Origin: Caulobacter sp.
GTDB lineage: Bacteria > Pseudomonadota > Alphaproteobacteria > Caulobacterales > Caulobacteraceae
Assembly: GCA_030683005.1 (NCBI GenBank)
Contig: JAUXMY010000015.1
Coordinates: 62,001 to 126,000, forward strand
DNA: 64,000 nucleotides
Direction: 5' to 3'
Each line of letters opens with the position of its first letter. Within the stretch, counting starts at the first letter, position 1. This document shows positions 8,432 through 16,981 of this stretch, piece by piece. The notes below the pieces were generated by a model that saw only the letters and a program-made list of their open reading frames with translations, was not told the DNA's origin and made no database searches. The position numbers and the translations under genes are program-made.

Positions 8432-9175
8432 ATGAAGCGCTCTCTCGCCTCCGCCCTCCTCGTGATCGCCGCGCTCGCGCTGGCGGGCTGGGCCGAGGCG
8501 CCCGGGGGATACCTGCCCGACGGCGCCCATCCGGACGGTCGGAGGATCCTGCCGCCGCCGCCCGCCGTTGGCTCTGCGACCTGGCAGGCCGAGCAGGCGC
8601 AGTTCGAGGCGACCCGGGCGCTGGAAGGCTCGCCGCGCTGGGCCCAGGCGATCCGCGACACCGATCTGTTCGGCGAGGAAGTCTTCCGCGGCTTCTCCTG
8701 CGCGGCGGGCGTCAGGCTGGACCCGACCACCACCCCGACCCTGGCGAAGATGCTGTTGCGGCTCATCCATGACGGCCGCCCGATCTACAATCCCTCGAAG
8801 GACTTCTACGCCCGCAAGCGGCCGGCAGTGGGCAACACCGCGCCGATCTGCGTGCCGCGAGAGCCCTGGATCGAGACCAACGGCTCCTACCCGTCCGGCC
8901 ACGCAATGATCGGCTACAGCTGGTCGCTGATCCTGGCGGAGCTGGCGCCGGACCGGGCGACGGAGCTGATCATTCGCGGACGGGATTTCGGCGACAGCCG
9001 GGCCATCTGCGGCGTCCATTGGCAGAGCGATGTCGAGGCCGGCCGCACACTGGCCACCGCGCTGGTCGCCCGCCTGCACGCCGATCCGGGCTTCATGGCC
9101 GACATGGCGACGTCCAGGGCCGAGGTCGAGGCGGCGCGCAAGCTCGGCGCGCCGGAGGGGTGCCCGGGGGCCTAA
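8432..9175 (+). CDS. Class A acid phosphatase (PhoN-like, PAP2 fold)
   Basis: 247 aa from the ATG at 8432, which starts a good signal peptide (MKRSLASALLVIAALALAGWAEA). An ATG at 8417 is also possible. The complete class A signature is present: K-x6-RP (KDFYARKRP), then SYPSGHA, then SRAICGVHWQSD, i.e. SR-x5-H-x3-D. The two histidines and the arginines form the phosphoenzyme site. It should be a periplasmic non-specific phosphomonoesterase. It is divergent from the TonB receptor, and the Zur-like palindrome lies between the two starts, so it might share zinc or metal control. Class A enzymes do not need a metal, so this link is only positional. Confidence 0.9.
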   Translation: MKRSLASALLVIAALALAGWAEAPGGYLPDGAHPDGRRILPPPPAVGSATWQAEQAQFEATRALEGSPRWAQAIRDTDLFGEEVFRGFSCAAGVRLDPTTTPTLAKMLLRLIHDGRPIYNPSKDFYARKRPAVGNTAPICVPREPWIETNGSYPSGHAMIGYSWSLILAELAPDRATELIIRGRDFGDSRAICGVHWQSDVEAGRTLATALVARLHADPGFMADMATSRAEVEAARKLGAPEGCPGA

Positions 9176-9193
9176 GGTCTCCGTGGAGGCTCT

Positions 9194-9300
9194 GCGTCCT
9201 TCGACACGCTGCTGCGCGGCTGCTCAGGATGACGTATAAAGAAGGCTACCCACCCACGTCATGCTGGGCAGCGCTCGACGAGCGCGTGTCGAAGCACGCA
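9194..9300. repeat. Family A dispersed palindromic repeat, full copy (A2)
   Basis: The order is gcgtccttcgacacg, a small GC hairpin, gctgctcaggatgacgt, a spacer with gaaggctacccacccacg, then tcatgctgggcagc, a second hairpin, and cgtgtcgaagcacgca. The two ends are inverted versions of each other. It lies between the converging phosphatase and acetyltransferase genes. Confidence 0.8.
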
Positions 9301-9307
9301 CGGCTGT

Positions 9308-9840
9308 TCAGCCCGCCTCCGCCACCCAAACCACATGCCGCTCCAGCACATGACCCTTCGGCAGCGCGGGGTGATCGAAGTCGAGGTCTTCGCGGCGGGC
9401 CATGCCGACCCGGTCCATTACCGCCCGGGAGCGGACGTTGCCCGTCGCGGTGAAGGCGACGATCTCCGGCAGGGCCAACCGCTCGAACCCGAAGGTCAGG
9501 GCGCCGCGGGCCGCCTCGGTCGCGTAGCCGCTCCCCCAGGCATGGCGGGCCAGGCGCCAGCCGATCTCGACGCCGGGGGCCAGAGGGTTGCTCTCGCGCA
9601 GCTGCATCAGGCCGGTGAAGCCCAGGAAAAAGCGCCGTCGCCGCGCCGCTCCACCGCCCACAGGCCCCAGCCCTTGTCGATGATCCGCGCCTGGTTGGCG
9701 AAGAGCATCGCCTCGCTTTCGGCCGGCGTCTGGACCGCCGGAAAATGCTCCATGACTGCCGGATCGGCGTTCATCGCGATCCAGGGCTCCAGGTCGGAAG
9801 GCCGCCAGTTGCGCAGGATCAGGCGATCGGTGGCGATCAT
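9308..9840 (-). pseudogene. GNAT acetyltransferase (RimJ/RimL type), frameshifted
   Basis: The N-terminal half reads from the ATG at 9840: MIATDRLILRNWRPSDLEPW, continuing to about residue 70 (WAVERRGDGAF). It then runs to a stop at 9607. The C-terminal half is in another frame (GFTGLMQLRESNPLAPGVEI through the acetyl-CoA loop GSGYATEA to ALPKGHVLERHVVWVAEAG, stop at 9308). The break is at about 9625-9640, in or next to a run of five T on the coding strand. One missing base, or two extra, explains it. The ATG overlaps the aguB stop (TGATG), so it is the third gene of the agmatine operon. It may be a genuine pseudogene or a sequencing error. Confidence 0.8.
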
Positions 9841-10718
9841 CAGGCCGGTCGGGGGCTGGCCAAGGCGCCGTAAAGATCCGGCCGCCGGTCGCGGAAGAAG
9901 CCCCAGGCGGCGCGGTGGGTCCGCAGGAACCCCAGATCCACTGTCGCCTGGACAAGACCCTCCTCGTGGCGGCCGAGCTCGGAGACCAGGTCCCCGCGAT
10001 GATCGGCGATGAAGGAGGAGCCGTAGAAGGTCTGGCCGCCGTTGGGGTAGTTCTCCCAAGGCTCGAAGCCGATACGGTTGGCGCCGACCACCGGGATCAC
10101 GTTGCTGACCGCGTGTCCCTGCATCGCTCGCCGCCACGGCAACGCTGTGTCGAGGGACGGATCATGTGGCTCGCTGCCGATGGCGGTGGGATAGAGCAGC
10201 ACCTCGGCGCCCATCAGGGTCATGGCCCGGGCGCATTCGGGGTACCACTGGTCCCAGCAGATGCCGACGCCGACGCGGCCAAACCGCGTTTCCCAGACCT
10301 TGAAGCCGGTGTCGCCGGGGCGGAAATAGTACTTCTCCTGGTAGCCGGGCCCATCGGGTATGTGGCTCTTGCGATAGACGCCGAGCAGCGATCCGTCGGA
10401 GTCGGCCATGACCAGGCTGTTGAAGTAGTGCGGTCCCTCCTTCTCGAAGATCGAGATCGGGATGACCACGCCCAACTCGCCGGCCAGCGGGGCCAGCGCC
10501 TTGACCACCGGATGCTCGCGCCAGGGCCAGGCCGTCTCGAACCAGCGCTCCTCCTGGCTGACGCAGAAGTAGGGGCCCTGGAACAGCTCCGACGGCAGGA
10601 TCACCTGCGCCCCGGCCGCCGCCGCCTGGCGGATGAAGCCCTCGGTCTTCCGGATGTTGGCGTCCATATCGGCGCCGTAGCTGGTCTGGATCGCCGCGAG
10701 GCTGAGGGTGCGGGGCAT
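9840..10718 (-). CDS. aguB: N-carbamoylputrescine amidase
   Basis: 292 aa, nitrilase superfamily. The Glu-Lys-Cys triad is visible: Glu44 in LPSELFQGPYF, Lys117 in YRKSHIPDGPGYQEKYYF, and Cys154 in GICWDQWYPE. The pattern around Lys117 is that of AguB. It hydrolyses N-carbamoylputrescine to putrescine, ammonia and CO2 in the cytoplasm. Its ATG overlaps the stop of aguA (TGATG), so the two steps of agmatine breakdown are translationally coupled. The downstream acetyltransferase begins in the same way at its own stop. Confidence 0.94.
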   Translation of the reverse strand: MPRTLSLAAIQTSYGADMDANIRKTEGFIRQAAAAGAQVILPSELFQGPYFCVSQEERWFETAWPWREHPVVKALAPLAGELGVVIPISIFEKEGPHYFNSLVMADSDGSLLGVYRKSHIPDGPGYQEKYYFRPGDTGFKVWETRFGRVGVGICWDQWYPECARAMTLMGAEVLLYPTAIGSEPHDPSLDTALPWRRAMQGHAVSNVIPVVGANRIGFEPWENYPNGGQTFYGSSFIADHRGDLVSELGRHEEGLVQATVDLGFLRTHRAAWGFFRDRRPDLYGALASPRPA

Positions 10719-11716
10719 CAGGCGGGCTCCTGCTGGGTGATGCAGTGGAACGAGCCGCCGCCGGTCAGGACGGCCTTCGACGACAGGCCGATGGCCTTGC
10801 GCTCGGGGAACAGGCTCTTGACCGCGTCGACAGCGAAGGCGCCGGCCTTCTCGTCCTCGTAGAGGGGCACGATCACCGCGCCGTTGGCGATGATGAAGTT
10901 CATGTGGCTGGCCGGCGCGGGGCCGCCGTCGCCGTCCATCCAGCCGGGCGAGGGGATGCGCATCACCTGCAGCGGCGCGCCGCGCACGCCCGTCATGGCG
11001 CCCAGTTGGCGGGCGGTCTCGTCATAGAGCTCGGCGTTAGGGTCGGCCTTGCCCCAGGCGATCGGGCTGGCCACCACGCCGGGCGCGACGAAGCGGGCCA
11101 GGTTGTCGACATGGCCGTCGGTGTGGTCGTTGCGCAGGCCCTCGCCCAGCCACAGCACCTTGCGGGCCCCCAGCGCCTCGCCCAGGGCTGACTCGGCCGC
11201 CGCTTCGTCCCAGCCGGGGTTGCGGTTGGGGTTGAGCAGGCACTGGCGGGTGGTCAGCACCGTGCCCCAGCCGTCGTGATCGACCGCGCCGCCCTCGAGG
11301 ACGAAGTCATTGGCGACCAAGGGCGCGCCGGAGGCGGCGGCGATCTGGGCCGCGACCTGGTCGTCGCCCTCCATCTCGTACTTGCCGCCCCAGCCGTTGA
11401 AGCGGAAGCCGATGGCCTTGCCGTCCTCGCGGAAGATCGGGCCGGTGTCGCGCAGCCAGATGTCGCCGAACAGGGCGCGGACGATTTCCACGCCGCCGAC
11501 GCCGTCGAGCCGCTTGCGGGCGGCGGCCTCGGCCTCGTCGCCGCAGACCATCAGCCGCACACGTTCCTCGCCCGGCCCGGCGAGGGCGCGGGCCAGGTCG
11601 GCGACCTCGTCCTGGGCGGGTTCGAGGTCCTCCCGCCAAAGCTCTTCATGGCTGGGAAAGCCCAGCCACATCGCGCGGTGCGGGGCCCATTCGGCGGGGA
11701 TGATCGGCGTGCTCAT
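10718..11716 (-). CDS. aguA: Agmatine deiminase
   Basis: 332 aa from the ATG at 11716 (MSTPIIPAEWAPHRAMWLGF). The in-frame ATG at 11755 would add 13 unlikely residues. It has the peptidylarginine-deiminase fold: WLRDTGPIF, GWGGKY, VLEGGAVDHDGWGT, ENGxDGH-type NDHTDGHVDNLARF, and the catalytic cysteine near residue 325 in GGGSFHCITQQ. It converts agmatine to N-carbamoylputrescine and ammonia. It heads the aguA-aguB-acetyltransferase operon, which gives putrescine from agmatine. Confidence 0.94.
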   Translation of the reverse strand: MSTPIIPAEWAPHRAMWLGFPSHEELWREDLEPAQDEVADLARALAGPGEERVRLMVCGDEAEAAARKRLDGVGGVEIVRALFGDIWLRDTGPIFREDGKAIGFRFNGWGGKYEMEGDDQVAAQIAAASGAPLVANDFVLEGGAVDHDGWGTVLTTRQCLLNPNRNPGWDEAAAESALGEALGARKVLWLGEGLRNDHTDGHVDNLARFVAPGVVASPIAWGKADPNAELYDETARQLGAMTGVRGAPLQVMRIPSPGWMDGDGGPAPASHMNFIIANGAVIVPLYEDEKAGAFAVDAVKSLFPERKAIGLSSKAVLTGGGSFHCITQQEPA

Positions 11717-11774
11717 GAGGCGAGGGGAAGTGATGGTGAAGGGGCGCGACGTCAAGTGTAACGCGCAAAGAAGA

Positions 11775-11810
11775 AGGGCGGCCCGTTTCCGGACCGCCCT
11801 CCCTGTCTCT
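11775..11810 (-). terminator. Rho-independent terminator of the TonB receptor gene
   Basis: A GC-rich hairpin lies just past the receptor stop on the minus strand: agggcgg and ccgccct arms at 11775-11800 with an inner paired segment. On the minus strand it is followed by a pyrimidine/T-rich run (ttcttcttt). Confidence 0.6.
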
Positions 11811-11830
11811 CGTTCCGGTCTGTTGAAGGA

Positions 11831-14407
11831 CTAGAACTTGGTGCTCAGCGTCAGCTGGACCGTGCGCGGCGCGCCGATGCTGACGAAGGCGGTGTTCGGC
11901 CCGCGGGAGACCACGCCGGGGCCGGGATCGATGTCGGCGATGGTCTTGGCGTTCGTGCCCGAGCTGATGTTGCCGTAGTAGTCTTCGTCGAAGACGTTGG
12001 TGACGTTCAGCTGGATGTAGGCGCCCTTCTCGTTGAGCCACGGCAGGTCGTAGCGCATGTCGAAATCGAACACCATGTAGCCCGGCGTGACTTCGTCGTT
12101 CACGTCGGTGGTGAAGCGCTCGCCGACCTTCTTGCCCTGGAAGCCGACGGAGAGGCTCTCGGTCGGATTCCACTGGCCGCGCAGACCGAACATCCAGTCA
12201 GGCGTCTCGACCAGCTTCTTGCCTTTGAGCGGCAGGAAGGTCGTGGTCGGGGTGACGCGCAGCAGCAGGTCGTCCTGCAGTTCGCTGTCGGTGTAGCTCA
12301 CCGAAGCGTAGACGCTGAACTGCGGGCTGGGGGTCCAGCCGGCCTGGGCGTCGAAGCCCTTCATCTCGACGTTGCCGACGTTGCGGTCGACGCTGAAGCC
12401 GAGGTCCGGATCGAACGAGGAGACGATCCGGTTTTCGAAGGTGTTGTACCAGACGGCCGCCGAAACGATCCACTGGGGCGAACGGAAGCGGTAGCCCAGA
12501 TCCCACGCCTTGGTGGTTTCAGGCTGCACGTCCGTCAGGCGGATGATGTCCGTCACCGATTGCACGCCGGCGGTGTAGAGCTGGTCAGTGCGCGGCGCGG
12601 CCAGGCCTTCGGCGTAGCTCATGTAGACAGTGTGGCCCGGCATGAAGGTGTAGGCCGCGCCGATGTTCGGCAGAACGTCCTCGTACTCGACCTCGGCTTC
12701 GAACGGCCGGATGTACTGGGTGCCCGAACCGGCGAAAGTCACCAGGTTGGCCGAGGCCTGAACGCCGGCGGTGCCGGGGTCGATGTCGACATTGGCGACC
12801 GGCGTCTGGGTGGTGCAGAGCACGGTGCCGCTGTTGTTCTGGGTGTAGCAGTACTGGTTCAGCTCACGCTTGAAGAAGGGCGCGCGCAGGCCGACCGTCA
12901 CGAACAGGTTGTCGTCCATGAACTGGCCGCGCCATTCGGCGGAGATCTGGTTCAGGATCGCGAACGACTGGCGGTCCCGCGAGCGGAGCGCGTAGCCGTC
13001 GGCGTTGAAGACCTTGCTGCCGTAGCCGTCCTTGCCGCCGAACACGTCTTCCGGATGACCGGCCGCGCTCAGGTAGCCGTACTGGCCCGTCTGGCGGTGG
13101 TTGCCGCGGTCGAAGGTGTAGGCGAAGCGGAAGGTGTGGTCGTCGTTCATGTCCCAGATCAGCGACGACATCACCGTGGCGCGGCGGGTGTTGGTCGTGT
13201 TCGGGCTGTAGAAGCGGACGGTGTCGAGCGTGTCGCCGTCGCCGTTCAGGTCAAAGCCCGCCAGGCCCGACGAGCCGCGGACCACGGTGGCGGTTTCCGA
13301 CACCGCCGTGCTGCCGCCGCCGTTGGCGAGGACGTACTGGAAGGCCGAGTCGAAGGTCAGCGTCAGGTCGTCCGTCAGGCCGAAGCGGGCCTGCTGGCGA
13401 ACATTGCCGGTGTTGGACGGGTTGATCCGCACGCCGTAGAAGTTGCCGCAGCTGGAGGTGTAGGCGGGGTTGTCGGCCGCGGCGGCGCCGTTGTTGAGCG
13501 CCGGATTGAACATCGCCGCGCTGTTGTTGTCGTTGTCCGCCGTACCGGCGGTCGCCGGATCGCGGGTGCAGACCGACAGGTTGTCGTAGTCACGACCGAA
13601 CAGCTCGAAGTTGGCCATCGTCGTGGTGCGGTAGAAGTTGTTGCGGTTCTCGTTGTAGTGGAACGCCAGCGAGATGAAGTCGCCATCGCCGAGCGGCTGG
13701 TAGACCTTGCCGTTGACCTGCCACTTCTCGAGCGTGCCGGGACCCTTGAACTTCTCGTACTCCTGCTTGGAGCCGGCGATCCAGGCGCTGGTGCCCCAGG
13801 GGCCGAACTCGCCGGTGTCGAACAGGCCGAAGATCCGGCGGTAGTCGAACGAACCCACCGAGCCCTTCAGCCAGGCGCCCATTTCGCTCTCGGAGCGGCG
13901 GCTGGTGTAGTTGATGGTGCCGCCGGTGGCCGCCGCGGTCGGGCTGTCCACGTCGGTGGTGCCCATGTTGACGCTGGCGCGGCTGATCAGCTCGCCGTCG
14001 AGCTGCTGGTTGGTGTAGATGGCGTAGTTGCCGGTGTCGTTCAGCGGGATGCCGTCGAACGTCAGCGAGATGCGGTTGCCGTCGAAGCCGCGGATGCGGA
14101 GGTTGCCGCCCGACGAACCGTAGGGGTCGCTGTTGGTGAAGTTCAGGCCCGGCGTCAGGTTCAGCGTCTGGATGATCGACTGACCGGTCGTCTGGGTGGC
14201 GATGAACTCCTGGTCGATGGAGGCCTTCGCCTTGGGCGCCGTTTCAGCCGTGATCACGCCGTCGATGGTCGGCTGACCGCGGGCGGCGGTGATGACAACG
14301 GCCTCGACCTCGGTCGTGCCGGTGGATTGCGCATAGGCGGCCGGGGCGAACATCAGTCCACCCGCGAGCGCGGTCGTCGCCACGAAGGCGAGCTTATTCT
14401 TCATCAT
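11831..14407 (-). CDS. TonB-dependent receptor, substrate unknown
   Basis: 858 aa. A signal peptide (MMKNKLAFVATTALAGG, cleaved near AYAQ) is followed by a TonB-box-like VEAVVITAARG. The plug covers about residues 55-170 (IIQTLNLTPGLNFTNSDPYG, LRIRGFDGNRISLTFDGIPL). The remainder is a large barrel ending in LSTKF with a terminal Phe. The plug resembles the Caulobacterales receptors often annotated as vitamin B12 or iron-siderophore type, but no residue shows the ligand. It is transcribed alone from the space shared with the divergent glycosyltransferase. Confidence 0.88.
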   Translation of the reverse strand: MMKNKLAFVATTALAGGLMFAPAAYAQSTGTTEVEAVVITAARGQPTIDGVITAETAPKAKASIDQEFIATQTTGQSIIQTLNLTPGLNFTNSDPYGSSGGNLRIRGFDGNRISLTFDGIPLNDTGNYAIYTNQQLDGELISRASVNMGTTDVDSPTAAATGGTINYTSRRSESEMGAWLKGSVGSFDYRRIFGLFDTGEFGPWGTSAWIAGSKQEYEKFKGPGTLEKWQVNGKVYQPLGDGDFISLAFHYNENRNNFYRTTTMANFELFGRDYDNLSVCTRDPATAGTADNDNNSAAMFNPALNNGAAAADNPAYTSSCGNFYGVRINPSNTGNVRQQARFGLTDDLTLTFDSAFQYVLANGGGSTAVSETATVVRGSSGLAGFDLNGDGDTLDTVRFYSPNTTNTRRATVMSSLIWDMNDDHTFRFAYTFDRGNHRQTGQYGYLSAAGHPEDVFGGKDGYGSKVFNADGYALRSRDRQSFAILNQISAEWRGQFMDDNLFVTVGLRAPFFKRELNQYCYTQNNSGTVLCTTQTPVANVDIDPGTAGVQASANLVTFAGSGTQYIRPFEAEVEYEDVLPNIGAAYTFMPGHTVYMSYAEGLAAPRTDQLYTAGVQSVTDIIRLTDVQPETTKAWDLGYRFRSPQWIVSAAVWYNTFENRIVSSFDPDLGFSVDRNVGNVEMKGFDAQAGWTPSPQFSVYASVSYTDSELQDDLLLRVTPTTTFLPLKGKKLVETPDWMFGLRGQWNPTESLSVGFQGKKVGERFTTDVNDEVTPGYMVFDFDMRYDLPWLNEKGAYIQLNVTNVFDEDYYGNISSGTNAKTIADIDPGPGVVSRGPNTAFVSIGAPRTVQLTLSTKF

Positions 14408-14612
14408 GATCTAGAGTATCCCCTCTTGTCCCGACGCGGGTCAGATAACCAGTAACGGACCCGGCCCTGGCATTGGCAGCACGCCTTAACGCGTGAATGC
14501 GAAGCTTAGGTGACGAATGCCGGAAGGGTCCCAACGCCTGCTGATCAGTCTTTAAGGCGGCGCTCGGATGAAGCAAGGCGACGTTAACGATTGGAGCGCT
14601 TTTGAGGCGCCT

Positions 14613-14630
14613 TGTCGCATGATTGCGACA
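14613..14630. promoter_or_regulatory. 18-base inverted repeat upstream of the glycosyltransferase
   Basis: TGTCGCA-tgat-TGCGACA is an exact inverted repeat with 7-base arms. It lies 60 bp upstream of the glycosyltransferase ATG at 14690, in the 282-bp space divergent from the TonB receptor. The size suits a dimeric repressor site. The rest of this space (14408-14689) has no other feature I can support apart from presumed promoters. Confidence 0.35.
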
Positions 14631-14689
14631 CCCGGAGGCAGAGACCGCCTTTACAGAGGCCTCTCACGAGGCCAGCGTCCCCCGCCGAC

Positions 14690-16429
14690 ATGACCCAGAC
14701 CGATCCCGCATTCATCTCCGAGACCGCCCGCGCCGCCCGGGCGACCCTGCTGTTTGTCCTTGGGCTGACGGCTCTTCGGCTGGCGGCGGTGTTCATCTCG
14801 CCGCTGGAGCTCTATCCGGACGAGGCGCAGTACTGGCTGTGGTCGCGCACCCTCGACTTCGGCTATTTCTCCAAGCCGCCGATGATCGCCTGGACCATCT
14901 GGCTGACCACCCTGATCGGCGGCGATGCGGAATCCTGGGTGCGGCTGGGCGGCCCGCTGTTTCACGCGGCGACCGCCACGGTGCTGTTCGCGGTCGGGCG
15001 CAATCTCTACCGCCCCTGGACCGGTGCGGCGGCGGCGGTACTCTATCTGCTGATGCCGGGCGTGGCCCTGTCCTCCTTCGTCGCCGCCACCGACGCCCCG
15101 CTGCTCTGCTTTTTGTCACTGACGCTGCTGGCCTATGTCTCGCTGCGCGATGATCCGGCCGACCTCAAGCCGGCCTTCGGGCTGGGCGCGGCGCTGGGCC
15201 TGGCGCTGCTGTCGAAATATGCGGCGCTCTACGTCCTGGCGGGCATGGCCCTGCATCTGGCGCTGTCGAGCGAGGCGCGGAAGGTCTGGACGCCGCGCCG
15301 CGCGCTGGCGGCCGGCCTAACCCTTGCGGCGGTCATCGCGCCCAACCTGGCCTGGAACGCCACGCACCAGTTCGCGACCGTCGGCCACACGGCCGCCAAC
15401 GCCAACCTCGGCGGTTCGCTGTTCAATCCGGGCGAGATGCTCGGCTTCATCGGCGAGCAGTTCGGGGTCTTCGGGCCGATCCCGTTCGCGGTGCTGGCCG
15501 GAGCCGGGATCACCCTGGCCGTCCGCCGCCGACTGACCGGACCCGACCTGCTGCTGGCCTGCCTGACCGTGCCGCCGCTGGCGGCGATGATCGTCCAGGC
15601 CCTGATCTCGCGCGCCAACGCCAACTGGGCGGCCAGCGCCTATGTCGCCGGCGCGGTCCTGACCGCCGCCCTGCTGACCCGCGACTGGTCCGGCGGCTGG
15701 ACCCGCGCCGCCCGCATCGCCCTGATCGGCGCGGTGGCGCTGCAGGCCGCCATCGCCCTGTTCGTCGTGGTCGCCGTCGCCCAGCCGCGCATCGTCGACC
15801 AGCTGGGTCAGTCCAACAGCATCAAGCGGCTGCGCGGGTGGGAGGAGGCCAGCGACCTGGTCATCCAGCGCGCGCGCACCGAGGCTCTGAACGGCGGAAT
15901 CACCGCCATCGCCGTCGAGGATCGCTTCCTGTTCAACGCCCTCGCCTACCATGGCCGCGACTACTTCGCCGAACCCGGCGCCGCGCCCCTGACCATGTGG
16001 GTGCGCGACAAGGCCGGAAACCAGGCCGAGGCGGAGGCGCCGCTGACGCCGGACAGGGGCGGCCGGGTGGTGGTCGCCATCCTCGACGACAAGGCCGGGG
16101 CCAAGCAGGCCCGGATCAGCGCCGACTTCGCAACGGCCTCGCTGATCGAGGTTCGTCGCATCACCCTGAGCGTGCCGTGCAAGGGCAAGGCGGGCGAGCC
16201 CGACGCGAAGTACGACCATCGCTGCGTCCGGCGCGTCAGCCTGCTGCTGGGCGAAGGGTTCGCGCCTGTGGCCGACCGGAAACCCTACGGACCTAGCGGC
16301 CCCAGACCGCCTTCAGCCGGCCGTCGCGTCCGCAGGTCTGGCGGTAGAAGTTGTACCGCACCGGATTCTTCTTCGCGTAGTCCTGATGGTAGCCTTCGGC
16401 GAGCCAGAAGGAGGTGTAGCGTTCGATAG
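14690..16429 (+). CDS. Glycosyltransferase of the GT39/ArnT type, odd C-terminal tail
   Basis: 579 aa from the ATG at 14690 (MTQTDPAFISETARAARATL). It is a polytopic membrane protein with about 12 hydrophobic segments. The first periplasmic loop holds LYPDEAQYWLWSRTLDFGYFSKPPMIAW, the DE and SKPP motifs of undecaprenyl-phosphate-sugar transferases. It probably moves a sugar from a lipid carrier to lipid A or another envelope acceptor. From about residue 535 the frame continues 137 bases into the 3' end of msrA on the other strand. That tail is Arg/Ser/Pro-rich and looks like out-of-frame translation. A TAG at 16294 in another frame, facing the msrA stop, could be the original end. Confidence 0.82.
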   Translation: MTQTDPAFISETARAARATLLFVLGLTALRLAAVFISPLELYPDEAQYWLWSRTLDFGYFSKPPMIAWTIWLTTLIGGDAESWVRLGGPLFHAATATVLFAVGRNLYRPWTGAAAAVLYLLMPGVALSSFVAATDAPLLCFLSLTLLAYVSLRDDPADLKPAFGLGAALGLALLSKYAALYVLAGMALHLALSSEARKVWTPRRALAAGLTLAAVIAPNLAWNATHQFATVGHTAANANLGGSLFNPGEMLGFIGEQFGVFGPIPFAVLAGAGITLAVRRRLTGPDLLLACLTVPPLAAMIVQALISRANANWAASAYVAGAVLTAALLTRDWSGGWTRAARIALIGAVALQAAIALFVVVAVAQPRIVDQLGQSNSIKRLRGWEEASDLVIQRARTEALNGGITAIAVEDRFLFNALAYHGRDYFAEPGAAPLTMWVRDKAGNQAEAEAPLTPDRGGRVVVAILDDKAGAKQARISADFATASLIEVRRITLSVPCKGKAGEPDAKYDHRCVRRVSLLLGEGFAPVADRKPYGPSGPRPPSAGRRVRRSGGRSCTAPDSSSRSPDGSLRRARRRCSVR

Positions 16430-16877
16430 GGGTGACAATCGTCCGCCCCTTCAGCCGGGCCGCCGCGGCGGCTTTCGACGCCTCGGCCGCCTGGCGCTGT
16501 GCTTCGGTGGCGAACCAGACGGCGGTGGAATACTGATAGCCCCGGTCGCAGAACTGTCCGCCGGCATCGGTCACATCGACCAGCGGCCAGAACCGGTCGA
16601 CCAGCTGGCGGTAGCTGATCTTCGCGGGATCGAAGGTGACCTTCACCGCCTCGCGATGGCCTTCGTGGTTCTCGTAGGTCGGGTTCTGCAGATCGCCGCC
16701 GGCGTATCCCGACACCGCGTCGACGACGCCCGGGATCTTCTCCATGTCCTTCTCGAGACACCAGAAGCAGCCGCCGGCGAACCAGGCGGTCTCGAGCTTC
16801 GGCGCGGCCTGAACCGGACCGATGGCGAGGAGGGTGAATGTGGCCGCGACGGCCGTCAGCAGGCGGGTGAGGTTCAT
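16293..16877 (-). CDS. msrA: Peptide-methionine (S)-S-oxide reductase MsrA, secreted
   Basis: 194 aa. A signal peptide (residues 1-24, ending VQA) means a periplasmic enzyme. The catalytic motif AGGCFWC has the nucleophile Cys37. GYAGGDLQNPTYENH and YRQLVDRFWPLVDVTDAGGQFCDRG follow, all hallmarks of MsrA. A resolving cysteine is likely Cys in the C-terminal FYRQTCGRDG. It repairs methionine-S-sulfoxide in envelope proteins. There is no msrB beside it. Its 3' end overlaps the tail of the convergent glycosyltransferase frame. Confidence 0.93.
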   Translation of the reverse strand: MNLTRLLTAVAATFTLLAIGPVQAAPKLETAWFAGGCFWCLEKDMEKIPGVVDAVSGYAGGDLQNPTYENHEGHREAVKVTFDPAKISYRQLVDRFWPLVDVTDAGGQFCDRGYQYSTAVWFATEAQRQAAEASKAAAAARLKGRTIVTPIERYTSFWLAEGYHQDYAKKNPVRYNFYRQTCGRDGRLKAVWGR

Positions 16878-16946
16878 GACCGTTAACTTGGGCCATCGCC
16901 GGGCGAGGACAAGTCACGAGTTGGCGGCTGAAGGCGGCAGCTGCCG

Positions 16947-16978
16947 GGGACACGCACTGAAGTGCATGTCCCCGCGCG
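16947..16978. repeat. Family C hairpin downstream of scoB (C2)
   Basis: A stem-loop pairs ggggacacgcac with gtgcatgtcccc. It is a near copy of the hairpins at 6175-6249. It lies just beyond the scoB stop on the minus strand and upstream of msrA, so it could end scoB transcription. Confidence 0.55.
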
Positions 16979-16981
16979 TCG

